Source: Symsagittifera roscoffensis | Lineage: Eukaryota; Xenacoelomorpha; Acoela; Convolutidae | Length of the DNA: 60,000 bases | NCBI RefSeq assembly: GCF_963678635.1 | Contig: NC_087065.1 | Coordinates: 69,506,956-69,566,955 of the forward strand | Reading direction: 5' to 3' | In this document: positions 48,058 to 60,000 of the stretch, piece by piece | How the letters are laid out: every line of letters starts with the position of its first letter | Position numbering within the stretch: position 1 is the stretch's first letter | The notes under the pieces: generated by a model | The model's input: only the letters and a program-made list of their open reading frames with translations | Told to the model about the DNA's origin: nothing | Database searches by the model: none | Made by a program: the position numbers and the translations under genes

Positions 48058-51000
48058 CTACAAGAACCTCGAGCTTCTGGCACCCATCTCTTCACATTCC
48101 TTTTTCTCCTAAACGAACCTTCAGCTTCTGGCACCAATCTCTTCAGACACCCTTTTTCTCCTACACGAACCTTTAGCTTCTGGCACCCATCTCTTCGGAT
48201 ACCTTTTTCTCCTACACGAACTTTCAGCTTCTGGCACCCAACTCTTCAGACACCTTTTTCTTCTACACGAACCTTCAGCTTCTGGCACCCATCTCTTCAG
48301 ACACCTTTTTCTCCTACACGAACCTCCAGCTTCTGGCACCCATCTCTTCGGATACATTTTCTCCTACACGAACCTTCAGCTTCTGGCACCCAACTCTTCA
48401 GATACCTTTTTCTTCTACACGAACCTTCAGCTTTTGACACTCAACTCTTCAGATACCTTTTTCTCCTACACGAACCTTCAGCTTCTGGCACCCATCTCTT
48501 CAGACACCTTTTTCTCCTACACGAACCTTCAGCTGCTGGCACCCATCTCTTCAGACACCTTTTTCTCCTACACGAACCTTCAGCTTCTGGCACCCATCTC
48601 TTCAGACACCTTTTTCTCCTACACGAACTTTCCGCTTCTGGCACTCAACTCTTCAGACACCTTTTTCTCCTACACGAACCTTCAGCTTCTGGCGCCCAAC
48701 TCTTCATACCTTTTTCTCCTACACGAACCTTCAGCTTATGGCACCCATCTCTTCAGATACCTTTTTCTCCTACACGAACCTTCAGCTTCTGGCACCCATC
48801 TCCTCAGACACTTTTTTCTCCTACACGAACCTTCCGCTTCTGGCACCCAATTCTTCAGACATCTTTTTCTCCTACACGAACCTTCAGCTTCTGGCGCTCA
48901 ATTCTTCATATACCTTTTTCTCCTACACGAACCTTCAGCTTCTGGCACCCATCTCTTCAGACACCTTTTTCTCCTACACGAACCTTCAGCTGCTGGCACC
49001 CATCTCTTCAGACACCTTTTTCTCCTACACGAACCTTCAGCTTCTGGCACCCATCTCTTCAGACACCTTTTTCTCCTACGCGAACTTTCCGCTTCTGGCA
49101 CCCAACTCTTCAGACACCTTTTTCTCCTACACGAACCTTCAGCTTCTCGCACCCATCTCTTCAGACACCTTTTTTGTCCTACACGAACTTTCCGCTTCTG
49201 GCACCCAACTCTTCAGACACCTTTTTCTCCTACACGAACCTTCAGCTTCTGGCGCCCAACTCTTCATACCTTTTTCTCCTACACGAACCTTCAGCTTATG
49301 GCACCGATCTCTTCAGATACTTTTTTCTCCTACACGAACCTTCAGCTTCTGGCACCCATCTCCTCAGACACTTTTTTCTCCTACACGAACCTTCCGCTTC
49401 TGGCACCCAATTCTTCAGACACCTTTTTCTCCTACACAAACCTTCAGCTTCTGGCGCTCAATTCTTCATATACCTTTTTCTCCTACACGAACCTTCAGCT
49501 TCTGGCACCCATCTCTTCAGACACCTTTTTCTCCTACACGAACCTTCAGCTGCTGGCACCCATCTCTTCAGACACCTTTTTCTCCTACACGAACCTTCAG
49601 CTTCTGGCACCCATCTCTTCAGACACCTTTTTCTCCTACACGAACTTTCCGCTTCTGGCACCCACTCTTCAGACACCTTTTTCTCCTACACGAACCTTCA
49701 GCTTCTGGCACCCAATTCTTCAGACACCTTTTTCTCCTACACAAACCTTCAGCTTCTGGCGCTCAATTCTTCATATACCTTTTTCTCCTACACGAACCTT
49801 CAGCTTCTGGCACCCATCTCTTCAGACACCTTTTTCTCCTACACGAACCTTCAGCTGCTGGCACCCATCTCTTCAGACACCTTTTTCTCCTTTTGAACCT
49901 TCAGCTTCTGGCACCCATCTCTTCAGACACCTTTTTCTCCTACACGAACTATCCGCTTCTGGCACCCAACTCTTCAGACACCTTTTTCTCTTACACGAAC
50001 CTTCAGCTTCGTACCTTTTTCCCAACTCTTCATACCTTTTTCTCCTACACGAACCTTCAGCTTATGGCACCCATCTCTTCAGATACCTTTTTCTCCTACA
50101 CGAACCTTCAGCTTCTGGCACCCATCTCTTCAGACACCTTTTCTCCTAAACGAACCTTCAGCTTCTGGCACCAATCTCTTCAGACACCCTTTTCTCCTAC
50201 ACGAACCTTCAGCTTCTGGCACCCATCTCTTCAGATACCTTTTTCTCCTACACGAACTTTCAGCTTCTGGCACCCAACTCTTCAGACACCTTTTTCTCCT
50301 ACACGAACCTCCAGCTTCTGGCACTCATCTCTTCAGACACCTTTTTCTCCTACACAAACCTTCAGCTTCTGGCGCTCAATTCTTCATATACCTTTTTCTC
50401 CTACACGAACCTTCAGCTTCTGGCACCCATCTCTTCAGACACCTTTTTCTCCTACACGAACCTTCAGCTGCTGGCACCCATCTCTTCAGACACCTTTTTC
50501 TCCTTTTGAACCTTCAGCTTCTGGCACCCATCTCTTCAGACACCTTTTTCTCCTACACGAACTATCCGCTTCTGGCACCCAACTCTTCAGACACCTTTTT
50601 CTCTTACACGAACCTTCAGCTTCGTACCTTTTTCCCAACTCTTCATACCTTTTTCTCCTACACGAACCTTCAGCTTATGGCACCCATCTCTTCAGATACC
50701 TTTTTCTCCTACACGAACCTTCAGCTTCTGGCACCCATCTCTTCAGACACCTTTTCTCCTAAACGAACCTTCAGCTTCTGGCACCAATCTCTTCAGACAC
50801 CCTTTTCTCCTACACGAACCTTCAGCTTCTGGCACCCATCTCTTCAGACACCTTTTCTCCTAAACGAACCTTCAGCTTCTGGCACCAATCTCTTCAGACA
50901 CCTTTTTCTCTTACACGAACCTTCAGCTTCGTACCTTTTTCCCAACTCTTCATACCTTTTTCTCCTACACGAACCTTCAGCTTATGGCACCCATCTCTTC

Positions 51001-54000
51001 AGATACCTTTTTCTCCTACACGAACTTTCAGCTTCTGGCACCCATCTCTTCAGACACCTTTTCTCCTAAACGAACCTTCAGCTTCTGGCACCTATCTCTT
51101 CAGACACCTTTTTCTCCTACACGAACCTTCAGCTGCTGGCACCCATCTCTTCAGACACCTTTTTCTCCTACACGAACCTTCAGCTTCTGGCACCCATCTC
51201 TTCAGACACCTTTTTCTCCTACACGAACTTTCCGCTTCTGGCACCCAACTCTTCAGACACCTTTTTCTCCTACACGAACCTTCAGCTTCTGGCACCCAAT
51301 TCTTCAGACACCTTTTTCTCCTACACAAACCTTCAGCTTCTGGCGCTCAATTCTTCATATACCTTTTTCTCCTACACGAACCTTCAGCTTCTGGCACCCA
51401 TCTCTTCAGACACCTTTTTCTCCTACACGAACCTTCAGCTGCTGGCACCCATCTCTTCAGACACCTTTTTCTCCTTTTGAACCTTCAGATTCTGGCACCC
51501 ATCTCTTCAGACACCTTTTTCTCCTACACGAACTATCCGCTTCTGGCACCCAACTCTTCAGACACCTTTTTCTCTTACACGAACCTTCAGCTTCGTACCT
51601 TTTTCCCAACTCTTCATACCTTTTTCTCCTACACGAACCTTCAGCTTATGGCACCCATCTCTTCAGATACCTTTTTCTCCTACACGAACCTTCAGCTTCT
51701 GGCACCCATCTCTTCAGACACCTTTTCTCCTAAACGAACCTTCAGCTTCTGGCACCAATCTCTTCAGACACCCTTTTCTCCTACACGAACCTTCAGCTTC
51801 TGGCACCCATCTCTTCAGATACCTTTTTCTCCTACACGAACTTTCAGCTTCTGGCACCCAACTCTTCAGACACCTTTTTCTCCTACACGAACCTCCAGCT
51901 TCTGGCACCCATCTCTTCGGATACCTTTTTCTCCTACACGAACCTTCAGCTTCTGGCACCAATCTCTTCAGATACCTTTTTCTCCTACACGAACCTTCAG
52001 CTTCTGGCACCCATATCTTCAGACACCTTTTTCTCCTACACGAACCTCCAGCTTCTGGCACCCATCTCTTCAGACACCTTTTTCTCCTACACGAACCTCC
52101 AGCTTCTGGCACCCATCCCTTCGGATACCTTTTTCTCCTACACGAACCTTCAGCTTCTGGCGCCCAACTCTTCATACCTTTTTCTCCTACACGAACCTTC
52201 AGCTTATGGCACCCATCTCTTCAGATACCTTTTTCTCCTACACGAACCTTCAGCTTCTGGCACCCATCTCTTCAGACACCTTTTTCTCCTACACGAACCT
52301 TCAGCTTCTGGCGCCCAACTCTTCATACCTTTTTCTCCTACACGAACCTTCCGCTTCTGGCACCCAACTCTTCAGATACCTTTTTCTCCTACACGAACCT
52401 TCAGCTTCTGGCACCCATCCCTTCGGATACCTTTTTCTCCTACACGAACCTTCAGCTTATGGCACCCATCTCTTTAGATACCTTTTTCTCCTACACGAAC
52501 CTTCAGCTTCTGGCACCCATCTCTTCAGACACCTTTTTCTCCTACACGAACCTTCCGCTTCTGGCGCTCAACTCTTCATATACCTTTTTCTCCTACACGA
52601 ACCTTCAGCTTCTGGCACCCATCTCTTCAGACACCTTTTTCTCCTACACGAACCTTCCGCTTCTGGCACCCAACTCTTCAGACACCTTTTTCTCCTACAC
52701 GAACCTTCAGCTTCTGGCACCCAATTCTTCAGACACCTTTTTCTCCTACACAAACCTTCAGCTTCTGGCGCTCAATTCTTCATATACCTTTTTCTCCTAC
52801 ACGAACCTTCAGCTTCTGGCACCCATCTCTTCAGACACCTTTTTCTCCTACACGAACCTTCAGCTGCTGGCACCCATCTCTTCAGACACCTTTTTCTCCT
52901 TTTGAACCTTCAGCTTCTGGCACCCATCTCTTCAGACACCTTTTTCTCCTACACGAACCTTCAGCTTCTGGCACCCATCTCTTCAGACACCTTTTTCTCC
53001 TACACGAACTTTCCGCTTCTGGCACCCAACTCTTCAGACACCTTTTTCTCCTACACGAACCTTCAGCTTCTGGCACCCAATTCTTCAGACACCTTTTTCT
53101 CCTACACAAACCTTCAGCTTCTGGCGCTCAATTCTTCATATACCTTTTTCTCCTACACGAACCTTCAGCTTCTGGCACCCATCTCTTCAGACACCTTTTT
53201 CTCCTACACGAACCTTCAGCTGCTGGCACCCATCTCTTCAGACACCTTTTTCTCCTTTTGAACCTTCAGCTTCTGGCACCCATCTCTTCAGACACCTTTT
53301 TCTCCTACACGAACTATCCGCTTCTGGCACCCAACTCTTCAGACACCTTTTTCTCTTACACGAACCTTCAGCTTCGTACCTTTTTCCCAACTCTTCATAC
53401 CTTTTTCTCCTACACGAACCTTCAGCTTATGGCACCCATCTCTTCAGATACCTTTTTCTCCTACACGAACCTTCAGCTTCTGGCACCCATCTCTTCAGAC
53501 ACCTTTTCTCCTAAACGAACCTTCAGCTTCTGGCACCAATCTCTTCAGACACCCTTTTCTCCTACACGAACCTTCAGCTTCTGGCACCCATCTCTTCAGA
53601 TACCTTTTTCTCCTACACGAACTTTCAGCTTCTGGCACTCAACTCTTCAGACACCTTTTTCTCCTACACGAACCTCCAGCTTCTGGCACCCATCTCTTCG
53701 GATACCTTTTTCTCCTACACGAACCTTCAGCTTCTGGCACCAATCTCTTCAGATACCTTTTTCTCCTACACGAACCTTCAGCTTCTGGCACCCATATCTT
53801 CAGACACCTTTTTCTCCTACACGAACCTCCAGCTTCTGGCACCCATCTCTTCAGACACCTTTTTCTCCTACACGAACCTCCAGCTTCTGGCACCCATCCC
53901 TTCGGATACCTTTTTCTCCTACACGAACCTTCAGCTTCTGGCGCCCAACTCTTCATACCTTTTTCTCCTACACGAACCTTCAGCTTATGGCACCCATCTC

Positions 54001-56873
54001 TTCAGATACCTTTTTCTCCTACACGAACCTTCAGCTTCTGGCACCCATCTCTTCAGACACCTTTTTCTCCTACACGAACCTTCAGCTTCTGGCGCCCAAC
54101 TCTTCATACCTTTTTCTCCTACACGAACCTTCCGCTTCTGGCACCCAACTCTTCAGATACCTTTTTCTCCTACACGAACCTTCAGCTTCTGGCACCCATC
54201 CCTTCGGATACCTTTTTCTCCTACACGAACCTTCAGCTTATGGCACCCATCTCTTTAGATACCTTTTTCTCCTACACGAACCTTCAGCTTCTGGCACCCA
54301 TCTCTTCAGACACCTTTTTCTCCTACACGAACCTTCCGCTTCTGGCGCTCAACTCTTCATATACCTTTTTCTCCTACACGAACCTTCAGCTTCTGGCACC
54401 CATCTCTTCAGACACCTTTTTCTCCTACACGAACCTTCCGCTTCTGGCACCCAACTCTTCAGATACCTTTTTCTCCTACACGAACCTTCAGCTTCTGGCG
54501 CCCATCTCTTCAGACACCTTTTTCTCCTACACGAACCTTCAGCTTATGGCACCCATCTCTTCAGATACCTTTTTCTCCTACACGAACCTTCAGCTTCTGG
54601 CACCCATCTCTTCAGACACCTTTTTCTCCTACACGAACCTTCCGCTTCTGGCGCTCAACTCTTCATATACCTTTTTCTCCTACACGAACCTTCAGCTTCT
54701 GGCACCCATCTCTTCAGACACCTTTTTCTCCTACACGAACCTTCAGCTTATGGCACCCATCTCTTCAGATACCTTTTTCTCCTACACGAACCTTCAGCTT
54801 CTGGCACCCATCTCTTCAGACACCTTTTTCTCCTACACGAACCTTCAGCTGCTGGCACCCATCTCTTCAGACACCTTTTTCTCCTTTTGAACCTTCAGCT
54901 TCTGGCACCCATCTCTTCAGACACCTTTTTCTCCTACACGAACTATCCGCTTCTGGCACCCAACTCTTCAGACACCTTTTTCTCTTACACGAACCTTCAG
55001 CTTCGTACCTTTTTCCCAACTCTTCATACCTTTTTCTCCTACACGAACCTTCAGCTTATGGCACCCATCTCTTCAGATACCTTTTTCTCCTACACGAACC
55101 TTCAGCTTCTGGCACCCATCTCTTCAGACACCTTTTCTCCTAAACGAACCTTCAGCTTCTGGCACCAATCTCTTCAGACACCCTTTTCTCCTACACGAAC
55201 CTTCAGCTTCTGGCACCCATCTCTTCAGATACCTTTTTCTCCTACACGAACTTTCAGCTTCTGGCACCCAACTCTTCAGACACCTTTTTCTCCTACACGA
55301 ACCTCCAGCTTCTGGCACCCATCTCTTCGGATACCTTTTTCTCCTACACGAACCTTCAGCTTCTGGCACCAATCTCTTCAGATACCTTTTTCTCCTACAC
55401 GAACCTTCAGCTTCTGGCACCCATATCTTCAGACACCTTTTTCTCCTACACGAACCTCCAGCTTCTGGCACCCATCTCTTCAGACACCTTTTTCTCCTAC
55501 ACGAACCTCCAGCTTCTGGCACCCATCCCTTCGGATACCTTTTTCTCCTACACGAACCTTCAGCTTCTGGCGCCCAACTCTTCATACCTTTTTCTCCTAC
55601 ACGAACCTTCAGCTTATGGCACCCATCTCTTCAGATACCTTTTTCTCCTACACGAACCTTCAGCTTCTGGCACCCATCTCTTCAGACACCTTTTTCTCCT
55701 ACACGAACCTTCAGCTTCTGGCGCCCAACTCTTCATACCTTTTTCTCCTACACGAACCTTCCGCTTCTGGCACCCAACTCTTCAGATACCTTTTTCTCCT
55801 ACACGAACCTTCAGCTTCTGGCACCCATCCCTTCGGATACCTTTTTCTCCTACACGAACCTTCAGCTTATGGCACCCATCTCTTTAGATACCTTTTTCTC
55901 CTACACGAACCTTCAGCTTCTGGCACCCATCTCTTCAGACACCTTTTTCTCCTACACGAACCTTCCGCTTCTGGCGCTCAACTCTTCATATACCTTTTTC
56001 TCCTACACGAACCTTCAGCTTCTGGCACCCATCTCTTCAGACACCTTTTTCTCCTACACGAACCTTCCGCTTCTGGCACCCAACTCTTCAGATACCTTTT
56101 TCTCCTACACGAACCTTCAGCTTCTGGCGCCCATCTCTTCAGACACCTTTTTCTCCTACACGAACCTTCAGCTTATGGCACCCATCTCTTCAGATACCTT
56201 TTTCTCCTACACGAACCTTCAGCTTCTGGCACCCATCTCTTCAGACACCTTTTTCTCCTACACGAACCTTCCGCTTCTGGCGCTCAACTCTTCATATACC
56301 TTTTTCTCCTACACGAACCTTCAGCTTCTGGCACCCATCTCTTCAGACACCTTTTTCTCCTACACGAACCTTCCGCTTCTGGCACCCAACTCTTCAGATA
56401 CCTTTTTCTCCTACACGAACCTTCAGCTTCTGGCGCCCATCTCTTCAGACACCTTTTTCTCCTACACGAACCTTCAGCTTATGGCACCCATCTCTTCAGA
56501 TACCTTTTTCTCCTACGCGAACCTTCAGCTTCTGGCACCCATCTCTTCAGATACCTTTTTCTCCTACACGAACCTTCAGCTTCTGGCACCCATCTCTTCA
56601 GACACCTTTTTCTCCTACACGAACCTTCAGCTTCTGGCACCCATCTCTTCAGATACCTTTTTCTCCTACACGAACCTTCCGCTTCTGGCACCCATCTCAT
56701 CAGACACCTTTTTCTCCTACACGAACCTTCAGCTTCTGGCGCCCAACTCTTCATAAACCTTTTTCTCCTACACGAACCTTCAGCTTATGGCACCCATCTC
56801 TTCAGATACCTTTTTCTCCTACACGAACCTTCAGCTTCTGACACCCATCTCTTCAAACACCTTTTTCTCCTAG
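48058..56873. repeat. 51-bp minisatellite, main block (about 173 units, 8.8 kb)
   Basis: It has the same unit as block 1, with a limited set of recurring variants (CAG/CCG, CAT/AAC, GAC/GAT, CTT/CTG/TTA). Occasional shortened units shift phase. All three plus-strand frames are open over long distances (up to 1226 codons), as is at least one minus-strand frame, with peptides such as LLHEPSASGTHLFRHLF or CRRKRCLKRWVPEAEGS. Simultaneous openness in several frames argues against a protein. Confidence 0.92.
51471..56873. repeat. Higher-order repeats within the minisatellite
   Basis: A rare variant, CTCCTTTTGAACC, marks block starts at 49887, 50500, 51471, 52896, 53252 and 54881. The string of units that follows 51471 is repeated almost exactly after 53252 and 54881; spacings are 1781 and 1629 bp, close to 32 units. 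A CTTCGTACCTTTTTCCC variant also recurs near 50008, 50632, 50930, 51592, 53373 and 55010. This is the mark of recent unequal exchange. Confidence 0.8.
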
Positions 56874-57162
56874 GGGAGAACAAAAAGGGGACCTGTACTC
56901 TGGTCAGCTTGATAAAACAGTGCGAAGTAAAGATGTGACAGATGTTCCCTTTTGCCCATTCTAATGCCTCTCGATCGTCGCGATTTACAGGATCCGTAAC
57001 CCTGCTAACTGATTTAGTGTTTTGAGACATCTAGCTTAATTTTCTTTGAAGATTCCGAGACTGAAGCAGAAAAAGGTTGTTGATTCAATAAGCGTTTCAC
57101 CTTTAGAAAATTTCGAGATATTTAACTGATAGATAACTGATACGGGAACACCAATTAGTCTA
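56874..57162. repeat. Copy of 47531-47820 on the far side of the main minisatellite
   Basis: GGGGAGAACAAAAAGGGGAC through AACACCAATTAGTCTAC matches 47531-47820 with few differences. At 47820 the original continues CGTAGACAGG; here it runs directly into ACGAACC of a further array. Flank and array were therefore amplified together. Confidence 0.8.
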
Positions 57163-57530
57163 CACGAACCTTCAGCTTCTGGCACCCATCTCTTCGGACA
57201 CCTTTTTCTCCTACACGAACCTTCCGCTTCTGGCACCCAACTCTTCAGACACCTTTTTCTCCTACACGAACCTTCAGCTTCTGGCACCCATCTCTTCAGA
57301 CACCTTTTTCTCCTACACGAACCTTCCGCTTCTGGCACTCAACTCTTCAGACACCTTTTTCTCCTACACGAACCTTCAGCTTCTGGCGCCCAACTCTTCA
57401 TATACCTTTTTCTCCTACACGAACCTTCAGCTTCTGGTACCCATCTCTTCAGACACCTTTTTCTCCTACACGAACCTTCAGCTTCTGGCTCCCAAATCTT
57501 AATCTTTTTCATCTACAACAACCTTCAGCT
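57163..57530. repeat. 51-bp minisatellite, block 3 (about 7 units, decaying)
   Basis: These are clean units to about 57480, then degenerate ones (CAACCTTCAGCTTCTGGCAG). This is the right edge of the satellite region. Confidence 0.85.
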
Positions 57531-57896
57531 TCTGGCAGCCAAGTTCTGGCAACCAACATCTGGCTGGAACCCAATTCATGGGGCCTATCTACTTTTCAGT
57601 CACCTTCTTCAAAAAAAAATCAGATTTTTTGAACCAATCAAGTTGTCGAACTAATCTCCGCCACCCTCCAGTGGGATCGTTCGAACCAATCCGCTAAAAA
57701 GTGAATCCGTTCTCTAAATCATAAATCTTTCCTCAGGTATTGTTGTGATCCCTGCCTACCAATCATAAGGTCCTACACTTTTCGCGGGTTTCCCCTCAAA
57801 AGTAGTGCCTCAAGTGTGGTACCTTTTCGCGAGCTTTTCCTCAAGTGTGATGCGCCTCACTGACGCATATCTTGTCTGAGAAAAAAATGTTCACAA
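57531..57896. other. Intergenic region right of the satellite
   Basis: No gene is supported. Two near-copies of a short phrase around TTTTCGCG / TCCCCTCAA occur at 57780-57835. Confidence 0.45.
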
Positions 57897-58080
57897 TATC
57901 TTGGTCGGAACTGGCAGGAATAATGGCAGATGGTTTCTCAAACTAAAAATACTTTTCAAGAAGTGCATTGAGTACATTTTTCAACTCTCCTTGCAGCGTA
58001 GAAATCAAATAAAACATTTTAAAGTCTTTTTTTGTTCGAGAAACCAATTTATCAATATTACTGCCAGTTCCGACCAGATA
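57897..58080. repeat. Small inverted-repeat element (184 bp)
   Basis: TTGGTCGGAACTGGCAG near 57901 is inverted as CTGCCAGTTCCGACCAG at 58061-58077. Pairing goes on inward (TGGTTTCTC with GAGAAACCA) for about 48 bp per arm. It is a MITE or hairpin candidate with no coding content. Confidence 0.6.
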
Positions 58081-58533
58081 ATTTAAAATTTTACTTCCGA
58101 AGAGGTGCAACTGCTGCCCAACATAATCGGATTGATCTGGTTACTATATGTGGCCAGGGGACGGCCATATTTAATTGGTATGATTCATGCTAATACACGC
58201 TTTTTTCTATCAAATTCATGCGTTTTTTCAGTTTTTTTGTTTTGACATGTCAAAATCGAAAATTTCGAATTTCCCAAGTTTTGTTTTTAGAAAGTTTTTT
58301 CGAAAGTAATCGATTATAATTGATTATATTCGATTATTATGTTAAAAAATTGAGAATTATTTTTATATTGAAAACAAGAGATTATAATCGATTGTTAATT
58401 GATTATTACAGATTTTTTACAATCAGCTACTGAAAGTTGAACATAATTCATAATTTATCATTTGTTCGCACTAATTCACAATTTATTAATGTATTTTACC
58501 AGTCATTTGTAGAGTTAAATACATCATCTGAGC
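58081..58533. other. AT-rich spacer with ATCGATTAT words
   Basis: Repeated TAATCGATTAT and TAATTGATTAT words occur at 58308-58410, with another copy at 58906-58920 on the far side of the next inverted repeat. No gene is supported. Confidence 0.4.
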
Positions 58534-58890
58534 AGCTTGAATTTTTATTTTCAGATTCCGTACAAAAAACTCAGATTAATTTGACTAAGAAATGGTTAAG
58601 TTGACCATAAAGCGCCCAAATCGATCGTTTAGCAGCCATGTTAATGAAGTATCGAAAGCAAATGCAGAAAAACTCTTTACTGAGTTCTGTATTGGCATTT
58701 GTAACTTCGTTAATAGAAGTCTTCGGTACACATTTCCGTACGCGAAGAGTTTTCATGCATTTACTTTCGATATTTCATCAATGACATGGCTGCTATAAGA
58801 TCTATATGGGCGCTTTTTGATCAATTAATAATTTCTTAGTCAAGTCAATCTTAGTTTATTCGTACGAAATCTGAAAAAAAAATTCAAGCT
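58534..58890. repeat. Long palindromic (foldback/MITE) element
   Basis: The left arm (58534-58677) and right arm (58744-58890) are inverted copies of about 145 bp, around a 66-bp loop. Shared blocks include AGCTTGAATTTTT, TTTCAGATT-CGTAC, TTGACTAAGAAAT, AAAGCGCCCA, AGCAGCCATG and AAAACTCTT. Identity is high but not perfect. No transposase is present. If transcribed it would give a long double-stranded RNA hairpin. Confidence 0.8.
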
Positions 58891-59243
58891 ACTAAAATGA
58901 TAATATAATCGATTATTAATTCTTGAAACTGGGTGCGGGTTTTGTTTATTTATAAAAATCCTTTTCGAGTTTACTGATTTTTGATTTGTATAATTTTGGC
59001 CTGAACATTCTGTGCTACTTGCTCAGCAGCGGACTATATTTGCTTTGAATTTGCGCTCATCTAATTATGTTGTTGTGTGTGTTTCAGGAGCTTATGATAT
59101 TGAAGTGAAGCTATGAGAAGGCTGCGTTCATTTTCCTTAGTTTGAGGTTCCACGTGAAGTAAGCGGGCAACCAGCTGCATATTGATTGTTTTAATTATAA
59201 GTCTAGAAGGGTAACTCGGTGAATATCATCAGAATATTGCAGA
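58891..59243 (+). other. Putative 5' untranslated region or promoter of the right-edge gene
   Basis: GTTTCAG/GAGCTTATG near 59084-59092 and GTGAA/GTAAGCGG near 59153-59159 could bound a non-coding first exon of about 65 bp. No TATA box was identified. This is a weak call. Confidence 0.35.
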
Positions 59244-59906
59244 ATGGATTCATCAGCATATACAGACCGGGAGCCGAGTGATGGTAAGTCTTCGCGTAGA
59301 ATACTTTGTATAAAAGATTCAAGTGGCGGTACAACAGAAAAATTGGGAGCTTGCAGACTGCCTCCTCTCAAAGATACTTGTTGAATAATATAAAATTTCA
59401 CATACTTCAAAGTTGATATGATTTTAAGTTCACAATTATGTAAGAGTTGGAGAAAAAACTAGGCGGCATTACAAACAAACATTCTGACGCAAGGAGGGAA
59501 CAGATTTGGCAACAGTCTTTGAGCCTTTTATGGTCCCTTTGTTGTGGAAATGGTAGAAAGAAAGAACGAACTTGTTTCTCAACAGTTGAAACGCACTCAA
59601 CGTGTATTTAATTTTTTGGGCTTTTTTCTTTTGGTTTAAATGTCTGCCCGACCCTGTTTTTCATTCTTCAAACAAAGTTCACGATGTCTGTCATCTATTG
59701 ATACATGTCTTGAAATGTTTCAGAGTACTCTCAGCTCTCCAAGTCTATAGCTGCAGACCTACAGAAGGCTGGACAGCTAAGTAGGAATTTACCTACAATT
59801 TTTAAAAGCTTTTTTGCCCTCATCCTCATTTCAAACTTTATTCCATTTTAGTTCGGCAACTACAATCGGCTTCTAACAGTCCCAATGAATCAGCCGCTTC
59901 AATCAT
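59244..59906 (+). CDS. Host gene, first three coding exons (3' partial)
   Basis: Exon 1 is 59244-59283, from ATGGATTCATCAGC to GATG/GTAAGT. Exon 2 is 59724-59780, from TTTCAG/AGTACTC to GCTAA/GTAGGA. Exon 3 is 59852-59906, from TTTTAG/TTCGG to ATCAT/GTAAGC. The phases fit (40, 57 and 55 nt) and give one continuous 50-codon frame. The peptide begins MDSSAYTDRE and has an amphipathic helix (SKSIAADLQKAGQLIRQLQ). This loosely recalls the N-terminal helix of endosomal syntaxins (syntaxin-7 type), but it is too short to assign. The gene runs off the window. Confidence 0.6.
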
Positions 59907-60000
59907 GTAAGCATCTTTTATACATAGCTGCAAAAGTATAAATGAGATGAAAAATAGTCTCATAATGATAGTCAAATTTTTTTAAATTGAGATTTAAAAA

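Noticed and set aside
45523-56938. Long plus- and minus-strand reading frames in the 51-bp repeat region
   Set aside because: Three plus frames and a minus frame are open over the same bases because the unit is 51 bp and free of stops. This does not show coding; recorded as satellite.

Overview
This is a piece of a metazoan (invertebrate-type) nuclear genome, not a bacterial or plasmid sequence. The evidence is two LTR retrotransposons, relics of a Copia-like and an R2/CRE-like element, a C2H2 zinc-finger gene, GT..AG introns with TTTCAG/TTTTAG acceptors at the right edge, and a large minisatellite. I cannot fix the species. The short pyrimidine-rich acceptors would suit a nematode but do not prove it.

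Positions 1-8694 are the 3' part of a giant LTR retrotransposon (element A). One reading frame stays open from the left edge to 7093, broken only by two TGA codons, and is followed by a 3' UTR, a primer-like tract and an 884-bp LTR. After a 104-bp spacer comes a complete sister element in the same orientation (element B, 8799-32939, 24.1 kb) with two 918-bp LTRs that I count as 3 mismatches apart. Its layout is: LTR, 3-kb leader with a repeated TCCGGAGGGG-type motif, gag, protease-RT, a long acidic linker where RNase H should be, integrase, an acidic extension ending in a macro-domain-like fold, spacer, coiled-coil ORF, SGNH hydrolase, a giant accessory protein of unknown function, 3' UTR, LTR. 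The accessory region downstream of pol is about 9 kb, longer than gag, and holds no membrane segment I can see. Element B has about eight frame changes and three in-frame stops although its LTRs are nearly identical.

Positions 32940-36424 are a nested relic. A decayed Copia-like element on the minus strand (gag, protease, RNase H fragments) is split by a plus-strand non-LTR relic with a reverse transcriptase and a restriction-like endonuclease. A foldback repeat (36462-36899) and a single-exon C2H2 zinc-finger gene (37109-38656) follow.

Positions 38700-57530 are AT-rich intergenic DNA and then a dense repeat landscape: two degenerate tandem families, three near-identical 0.96-kb tandem copies, ~0.73-kb copies, and a 51-bp minisatellite in three blocks (about 195 units in all, the main block about 8.8 kb with higher-order repeats of up to 1.6-1.8 kb). 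Positions 57531-60000 hold two inverted-repeat (MITE-like) elements and the first three small coding exons of a host gene that runs off the right edge.
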